Positions 59,519 through 64,000 of a DNA stretch of 64,000 bases are shown in pieces (position 1 is the stretch's first letter; the number at the start of each line of letters is the position of its first letter). The notes beneath the pieces are model-generated. The model was not told the DNA's origin. It searched no databases and was given only the letters and a program-made list of their open reading frames with translations. The stretch is from Mesorhizobium sp. M2E.F.Ca.ET.219.01.1.1. GTDB taxonomy: Bacteria; Pseudomonadota; Alphaproteobacteria; Rhizobiales; Rhizobiaceae. The position numbers and the translations under genes were made by a program. Where the stretch lies: assembly GCF_004016445.2 (NCBI RefSeq), contig NZ_SADT02000005.1:248001-312000 (forward strand). The letters run 5' to 3'.

Positions 59519-60451
59519 ATGCGCTGCAGGATCGTCGGCGCGCCGGTGCAGGACGGCGCGGGCAGGATGGGATGCGAGATGGGGCCGAGCGCGCTGCGCA
59601 CGGCAGGTCTCGTCTCGGTACTTTCGGAGCTTGGCCATGAGGTCGAGGACTGGGGCGCGGTCGAGAAGGCCGCGGCGCGCCCGGTGGTGCACGGCAACCT
59701 CGCGCTGAAGGCGCTGCCGGAGATCTCCGCCTGGACCGCGGCAATCGCCGAGACCGCCTACGCCGCTTCGCGGGACGCCATGCCGATCTTCCTCGGCGGC
59801 GACCATTCGATCTCCGCCGGCACGGTGTCCGGCGTGGCGCGCCGCGCCGCCAAACGCGGCCGGCCGCTCTTCGTGCTGTGGCTCGACGCGCATCCGGATT
59901 TCCATACGCTCGACACCACCACCAGCGGCAATCTGCACGGCGTGCCGCTCGCCTATGCCAGCGGCCAGGCCGGCTTCAAGGGCTATTTCCCGGATCTGCC
60001 GCAAGCCGTCGACCCGGCCCGCATCTGCGCCATCGGCCTGCGCAGCGTCGATCCGGCCGAGCGCCACGCGCTCGCTGAAGCCGGCGTCACCGTGCATGAC
60101 ATGCGCGCCATCGACGAGCACGGCATCGCGCCGCTGCTGCGCGCTTTCCTGGCTCGCGTCGAGCAGGAGGACGGGCTCTTGCATGTCAGCCTCGACGTCG
60201 ACTTCCTCGACCCGTCGATCGCGCCGGCCGTCGGCACCACCGTTCCCGGCGGCGCCACTTTTCGCGAGGCGCATCTTGTGATGGAGATGCTGTCCGACAG
60301 CTGCCTTGTCTCCAGCCTCGATTTGGTCGAGCTCAACCCGTTCCTCGACGAGCGCGGCCGCACCGCGACCCTGATGGTCGACCTCACCGCCAGCCTGATG
60401 GGCCGCCGCATCATGGACCGCCCGACCCGCAGCCACTCCGGAAGCCTCTGA
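59519..60451 (+). CDS. arginase
   Basis: 310 residues. Hydrolyses arginine to ornithine and urea. The Mn-binding motifs are present: FLGGDHSIS, LWLDAHPDFHT and SLDVDFLDPSIAPAVGT. AHPDFHT has a His where many arginases have Asp-Ile-Asn, still within family variation. ATG 59519 is the family start; an in-frame ATG at 59477 would add a short extension. Two bases separate it from the next gene. Confidence 0.93.
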   Translation: MRCRIVGAPVQDGAGRMGCEMGPSALRTAGLVSVLSELGHEVEDWGAVEKAAARPVVHGNLALKALPEISAWTAAIAETAYAASRDAMPIFLGGDHSISAGTVSGVARRAAKRGRPLFVLWLDAHPDFHTLDTTTSGNLHGVPLAYASGQAGFKGYFPDLPQAVDPARICAIGLRSVDPAERHALAEAGVTVHDMRAIDEHGIAPLLRAFLARVEQEDGLLHVSLDVDFLDPSIAPAVGTTVPGGATFREAHLVMEMLSDSCLVSSLDLVELNPFLDERGRTATLMVDLTASLMGRRIMDRPTRSHSGSL

Positions 60452-60453
60452 TC

Positions 60454-61512
60454 ATGACCCAGCCTTCGCGCCTCGCCATCGTTCCCTTCGTCAGCGTCGA
60501 CCGCATGATGAAGCTGGTGCTCGCCATTGGCGTCGAGCGCTTCCTCACCGAGCTCGCCGCCTATATCGAGGAGGATTTCCGCCGCTGGGAGCTGTTCGAC
60601 AAGACCCCGCGCATCGCCTCGCACAGCCATGACGGCGTCATCGAGCTGATGCCGACCAGCGACGGCAAGATGTACGGCTTCAAATATGTCAACGGCCATC
60701 CGAAGAACATGCGCGAGGGCCGCCAGACGGTCACCGCCTTCGGCGTGCTGGCCAATGTCGGCTCCGGCTATCCGATGCTGCTCACCGAAATGACCATCCT
60801 GACGGCGCTGCGCACGGCGGCCACCTCCGCCGTGGCCGCCAAATACCTGGCGCCCAAGGGCTCGCGCGCCATGGCCATCATCGGCAACGGCGCCCAGTCC
60901 GAATTCCAGGCCATCGCCTTCAAGGCGCTGCTCGGCATCGACAGGCTGCGGCTCTACGACATCGACCGTTCGGCTTCCGAAAAATGCGCCCGCAACCTAG
61001 CGGCCAAGGGTTTTGACATCACCATCTGCGCGACCGGGCAGGACGCGGTGGAAGGCGTCGACATCATCACCACGGTGACGGCCGACAAGCAGTACGCCAC
61101 GATCCTCACCGACAACATGGTCGGCTCCGGCGTCCACATCAACGCCGTCGGCGGCGACTGCCCCGGCAAGACCGAGCTGCACCGCGACATCCTGTTGCGC
61201 TCCGACATCTTCGTCGAGTTTCCGCCGCAGACCCGCATCGAGGGCGAGATCCAGCAGCTCGACGCCGACCATCCGGTGACCGAGCTGTGGCAGGTGATGA
61301 CCGGCCAGGCCGAAGGCCGCAAGACGGCCAAACAGATCACGCTGTTCGATTCCGTCGGTTTTGCCACCGAGGATTTTTCAGCGCTGCGCTATGTCCGCGA
61401 CCAGCTCCAGGCCACCGGCCTCTATGAGGAGCTGGACCTGCTCGCCGACCCCGACGAGCCGCGCGACCTGTTCGGCATGTTGTTGCGGGCCGCGATGCAG
61501 CCGGCGGCGTGA
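60454..61512 (+). CDS. ornithine cyclodeaminase
   Basis: 352 residues. Converts ornithine to proline and ammonia with NAD. NGHPKNMREGRQTVTAFGVL and ALRTAATSAVAAKYLAPKGS form the substrate part, AMAIIGNGAQSEFQAIAFKA the NAD-binding loop, and INAVGGDCPGKTELHRDILL the catalytic Asp region. In an operon with arginase, giving the path arginine to ornithine to proline. Confidence 0.95.
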   Translation: MTQPSRLAIVPFVSVDRMMKLVLAIGVERFLTELAAYIEEDFRRWELFDKTPRIASHSHDGVIELMPTSDGKMYGFKYVNGHPKNMREGRQTVTAFGVLANVGSGYPMLLTEMTILTALRTAATSAVAAKYLAPKGSRAMAIIGNGAQSEFQAIAFKALLGIDRLRLYDIDRSASEKCARNLAAKGFDITICATGQDAVEGVDIITTVTADKQYATILTDNMVGSGVHINAVGGDCPGKTELHRDILLRSDIFVEFPPQTRIEGEIQQLDADHPVTELWQVMTGQAEGRKTAKQITLFDSVGFATEDFSALRYVRDQLQATGLYEELDLLADPDEPRDLFGMLLRAAMQPAA

Positions 61513-61555
61513 AGTCTTTCGCCGAGGCGGCTTCACAGCGAGACAATCGCGCTGG

Positions 61556-61727
61556 TCGACCCCCACTCCGTCTCGGCTTCGCCGAGCCACCTCTCCCCCG
61601 ATCGACGGGGTAGAGGAAAGGCGCCAAGCCTTTTTTGCCGTCAGCGCTCGTCCAGCAACGCTCCCTTCCTTTCCCTCCGGAGGGGGGAAAGGTGGCGCTG
61701 CGAAGCAGCGACGGATTGGGGGAACCA
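61556..61727. repeat. palindromic repeat, family D copy 3
   Basis: gacccccactccgtctcggc, ttcgccgagccacctctccc and then tttccctccggaggggggaa, aggtggcgctgcgaagcagcg. Fills most of 61513-61814, which has no gene. Confidence 0.7.
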
Positions 61728-61814
61728 CGTGGCAATCAAGCCGAGGCCCGATCAGTCACGCCAGTCACAGAAAATGTGTGCATAGCGCAGCGCCTACGTC
61801 GACGATTACCGACA

Positions 61815-62813
61815 CTACCCCCGCGCCGCGCAGCTTTCCCTCTCCACCAGCACCGGCGCCAGCACCTCGCGGCGCGAGGGCGCTTCCGGCTCGCCCAGCC
61901 TCTCGAGCAGCAGGCTCACCGCGCGCGTGCCGATCTTTTCCACCGGCTGCGCGATGGTCGTCAGCGGCGGCCAGGTGGTGACGGCGTAGGGGATGTCGTC
62001 GAAGCCGACCATCGAGATGTCGTCGGGAACCCGCAAGCCGCGCGAGCGCAGCGCCGTGACCGCGCCCATCGCCATCAGGTCGTTGCAGGCGAACACCGCC
62101 GTGATGTCCGGCGCCTGCGCCATGAGCTGTTCCATTGCCAGCCGGCCGCCGGCGAAATGATAGTCGGAATCGACGATCGACGAAGCCGGCAGCTCGAGGC
62201 CTGCTTCGCCAAGCGCCCGCACGAAACCGCGCAGGCGGGCCGGGCTGGAGCTGGAATCGCGCGGACCGCCGATGACGCCGATCGTCTTATGCCCGAGCCC
62301 AGCCAGATACCGGCCGGCGAGATAGCCGCCATGGTTGTGGTCGACCAGCACCGAATCGACATTGACCGACTGGATCTCACGGTCGAGCAGCACCGCCGGC
62401 ACGCTGGGCAGGAGCCGGGCGAACACCCGCGCATGGTCGGACGAGCCGGCAAAGATCAGCCCGTCGATCTGCTTGGCCATCAGCACCGACAGATAGCGCT
62501 CTTCCTTTTCGGCGTTGCCGTCGGAGTTGCACAGGATCACCGTGTAGCCGGAGACGAAGCCCGCGTCCTCGATTTGCCGCGCGACGCTGGCGAAGAAGGG
62601 GTTGGAATTGTCGGGCAGCAGCAGGCCGATCGTTTTGGTCTCGCCGCGCCTGAGACTCCGCGCCACCGAGTTCGGGCTGTAGCGCAGCGCCGCGATCGCT
62701 GCGCGCACGCGCTCGGCCGTTTCCGGCTCGACATGGCGGGTATGGTTCATCACATGCGAGACCGTTGCGACGGACACCCCCGCATAGCGTGCGACATCGG
62801 CAATCGTCGTCAT
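61815..62813 (-). CDS. LacI-family transcriptional regulator
   Basis: 332 residues from ATG 62813 (MTTIADVARYAGVSVATVSH), the usual LacI start; 62849 is an in-frame alternative. HTH and hinge (SPNSVARSLRRGETKTIGLL) at the N-terminus, periplasmic-binding-protein-like core behind (VLCNSDGNAEKEERYLSV is close to ILCNSD in sequence). Downstream of the ribose-type ABC genes on the same strand; likely their regulator. Confidence 0.93.
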   Translation of the reverse strand: MTTIADVARYAGVSVATVSHVMNHTRHVEPETAERVRAAIAALRYSPNSVARSLRRGETKTIGLLLPDNSNPFFASVARQIEDAGFVSGYTVILCNSDGNAEKEERYLSVLMAKQIDGLIFAGSSDHARVFARLLPSVPAVLLDREIQSVNVDSVLVDHNHGGYLAGRYLAGLGHKTIGVIGGPRDSSSSPARLRGFVRALGEAGLELPASSIVDSDYHFAGGRLAMEQLMAQAPDITAVFACNDLMAMGAVTALRSRGLRVPDDISMVGFDDIPYAVTTWPPLTTIAQPVEKIGTRAVSLLLERLGEPEAPSRREVLAPVLVERESCAARG

Positions 62814-62834
62814 GGCCCTTAGCCCCTGGTGCCC

Positions 62835-62940
62835 TCTAGAGCGTTTCACCGTTTCCCAGAAACGGCGATCCGCTCTATCCCTTTGTTTTTACGCAATTCC
62901 GGACGGAAAACCGCTCACACTTTTCCTGGAATTGCCCTAG
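62835..62940. repeat. palindromic repeat, family B copy 5
   Basis: ctagagcgtttcaccgtttc, ccagaaacggcgatccgctc, tatccctttgtttttacgca, attccggacggaaaaccgct, cacacttttcctggaattgc, cctag. The last bases include the stop codon of the permease gene (62937-62939). Confidence 0.85.
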
Positions 62941-63953
62941 CGGATCCTCCGCAACAGCCTCTCCCGATACGCGTCTAGGATGACGGCCAGCACGATGACA
63001 AGGCCAATCACGATCGGTTTGAAATTGTCGCCGACGCCGAGCAGTTGCAGCCCGGTGCTCAAGACCTGCAGGATACAGGCGCCGACCAGCGTGCCGATGA
63101 TCGAGCCCTTGCCGCCGCTGAGGCTGGTGCCGCCGATGATGACGGCGGCAATGGCATTGAGCTCGTAGCCGACGCCGGCGATCGGACTGCCGATGTTGAG
63201 GCGCAAGAGATAGACCATGGCCGCGATGCCGGCGGTGAGCCCGCTGATGGTGAAGGCGGCGACCTTGTAGAAATCCGGATTGTGGCCCGACAGCCGCACC
63301 GCTTCGTCATTGGTGCCGACGGCGAAGATCATGCGGCCGAAGACGGTGAAGCGCAGCACGAACCAGCCGGCGGCGATCACCAGTACGGCGACCAGGAAGA
63401 TCGACGGCAGGAAGCCGCCGATGATCAGATTGCCGAAATCCACGAAACTCTGCGGCAGGCCGGTGATGGTCGAGTTGTCGCTGACGACGCGGGCAGCACC
63501 CGCCGCCATGTTGAGCATACCGAGCGTGACGATGAAGGAGGGGATCTTCCAGCGCGTCGAGATCCAGCCATTGAGGAAGCCGCACACCGCGCCCGTCGCC
63601 ATGCAGGCCAGAAGCGACAGCGTGATTGCCGCGGCCGGCGACAGGTCTTCATCGATCATGACGGTGGCGCCGACCACGGTGCACAGCGCCAGCACCGAGC
63701 CGACCGACAGGTCGATGCCGCCGGTCAGGATGACGAAGGTCATGCCGGCCGCCAGCACGGTGTTGATGGCGATCTGCACGAAGATCTTCAGCGCATTGTC
63801 GGGAGTGGCGAAGTAGGGCGCCGTGGCCGAGAAGAACACGGTGATCAGCACCAGCGCCAGGAGCACGCCGGCGTCGCGGATCAGGAAGCGCAGGAGTTTC
63901 GCCCGGCCTGGGGAAACAGGCGCCGACACCAGCGGTTCGGACGTCTCGGTCAT
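62937..63953 (-). CDS. ABC transporter permease, RbsC-like (sugar uptake)
   Basis: 338 residues, about ten hydrophobic segments. RbsC/BPD_transp_2 features: TFVILTGGIDLSVGSVLALC, IAAVIIGGTSLSGGKGSIIG, and the C-terminal DNFKPIVIGLVIVLAVILDA. Imports a sugar or related compound with an RbsA-type ATPase; substrate unknown. Its ATG overlaps the stop of the upstream gene by four bases. Confidence 0.92.
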   Translation of the reverse strand: MTETSEPLVSAPVSPGRAKLLRFLIRDAGVLLALVLITVFFSATAPYFATPDNALKIFVQIAINTVLAAGMTFVILTGGIDLSVGSVLALCTVVGATVMIDEDLSPAAAITLSLLACMATGAVCGFLNGWISTRWKIPSFIVTLGMLNMAAGAARVVSDNSTITGLPQSFVDFGNLIIGGFLPSIFLVAVLVIAAGWFVLRFTVFGRMIFAVGTNDEAVRLSGHNPDFYKVAAFTISGLTAGIAAMVYLLRLNIGSPIAGVGYELNAIAAVIIGGTSLSGGKGSIIGTLVGACILQVLSTGLQLLGVGDNFKPIVIGLVIVLAVILDAYRERLLRRIR

Positions 63954-64000
63954 GGTCGCACATACTCCTGATAGGCGAGCAACAGGATGCGCTCCTGGTC
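63950..64000 (-). CDS. C-terminal end of the ABC transporter ATP-binding gene (partial)
   Basis: The last 16 codons (DQERILLLAYQEYVRP, stop) of a gene that enters from the right and overlaps the permease start (ATGA). Position and coupling identify it as the probable RbsA-like ATPase; too short to show motifs. Confidence 0.6.
   Translation of the reverse strand, partial: DQERILLLAYQEYVRP

Noticed and set aside
1..64000. CRISPR array
   Set aside because: No series of short direct repeats with regular spacers was seen; the repeats present are palindromic and scattered.

Overview
The window looks like chromosomal DNA from a member of the Rhizobiales, most likely Mesorhizobium or a close relative in the Phyllobacteriaceae. 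The evidence is high GC with strong codon bias, an alphaproteobacterial-type SOS box (GAAC-N7-GAAC) in front of an imuA-imuB-dnaE2 cassette, the order ffh / chorismate mutase / rpsP, long alanine-rich tails on ribosomal S16, and many short palindromic intergenic repeats of the kind common in rhizobia. The genus is an inference from gene content; no rRNA is present.

Layout. 1-6600: end of a low-molecular-weight tyrosine phosphatase gene with a reading-frame break, phhB, a DUF1232 protein, an IalB-like secreted protein, a ClC transporter, a DUF305 membrane protein, a Met-rich periplasmic protein, rlmN and a coupled membrane protein. 6600-15600: MFS and LysE exporters, argG, a secreted repeat protein that has lost its third repeat, a lytic transglycosylase, a zinc-ribbon metallopeptidase, an SH3 protein, a CPBP protease. 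15600-18300: a probable small RNA or leader, ffh, chorismate mutase, rpsP. 18300-23100: small envelope genes, a bestrophin, an ACT protein, a Phd/PemK-like toxin-antitoxin pair and asd. 23100-31100: a candidate Thr/Lys attenuator for asd, a DbpA-like helicase, then leuD, a periplasmic protein, ridA, a VOC protein, leuB and GNAT on the minus strand. 31100-40700: ArsR with two SRPBCC proteins, a DUF72 protein, an FAD oxidoreductase, a two-component system co-oriented with a DUF4173 membrane protein, a CoA ester lyase and small proteins. 40700-46640: SOS mutagenesis cassette. 46900-50050: Trm112-like, LON-substrate-binding, CnoX-like thioredoxin, YbaK-type deacylase, tRNA-Gly. 50050-58800: an accessory segment that begins at tRNA-Gly and holds an integrase remnant, an unknown 153-aa protein with a partly duplicated 3' end, a secreted protein with one CxxCH motif, a cyclase/BTAD/TPR regulator divergent from a YcaO-domain protein, and a protein made of two copies of one short domain. 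58900-64000: Lrp regulator divergent from arginase and ornithine cyclodeaminase, a LacI regulator and the end of a ribose-type ABC importer.

Most noteworthy: (1) a 44-codon minus-strand reading frame upstream of asd ends in a run of Thr and Lys codons and is followed by a terminator-like hairpin, the architecture of an attenuator responding to end products of the aspartate pathway; (2) a YcaO protein paired head-to-head with a large signalling regulator in a tRNA-adjacent island, with no recognised precursor or usual partner enzyme; (3) at least six families of palindromic intergenic repeats, some of which supply the stop codons of neighbouring genes. No rRNA, complete IS element or CRISPR array was seen.
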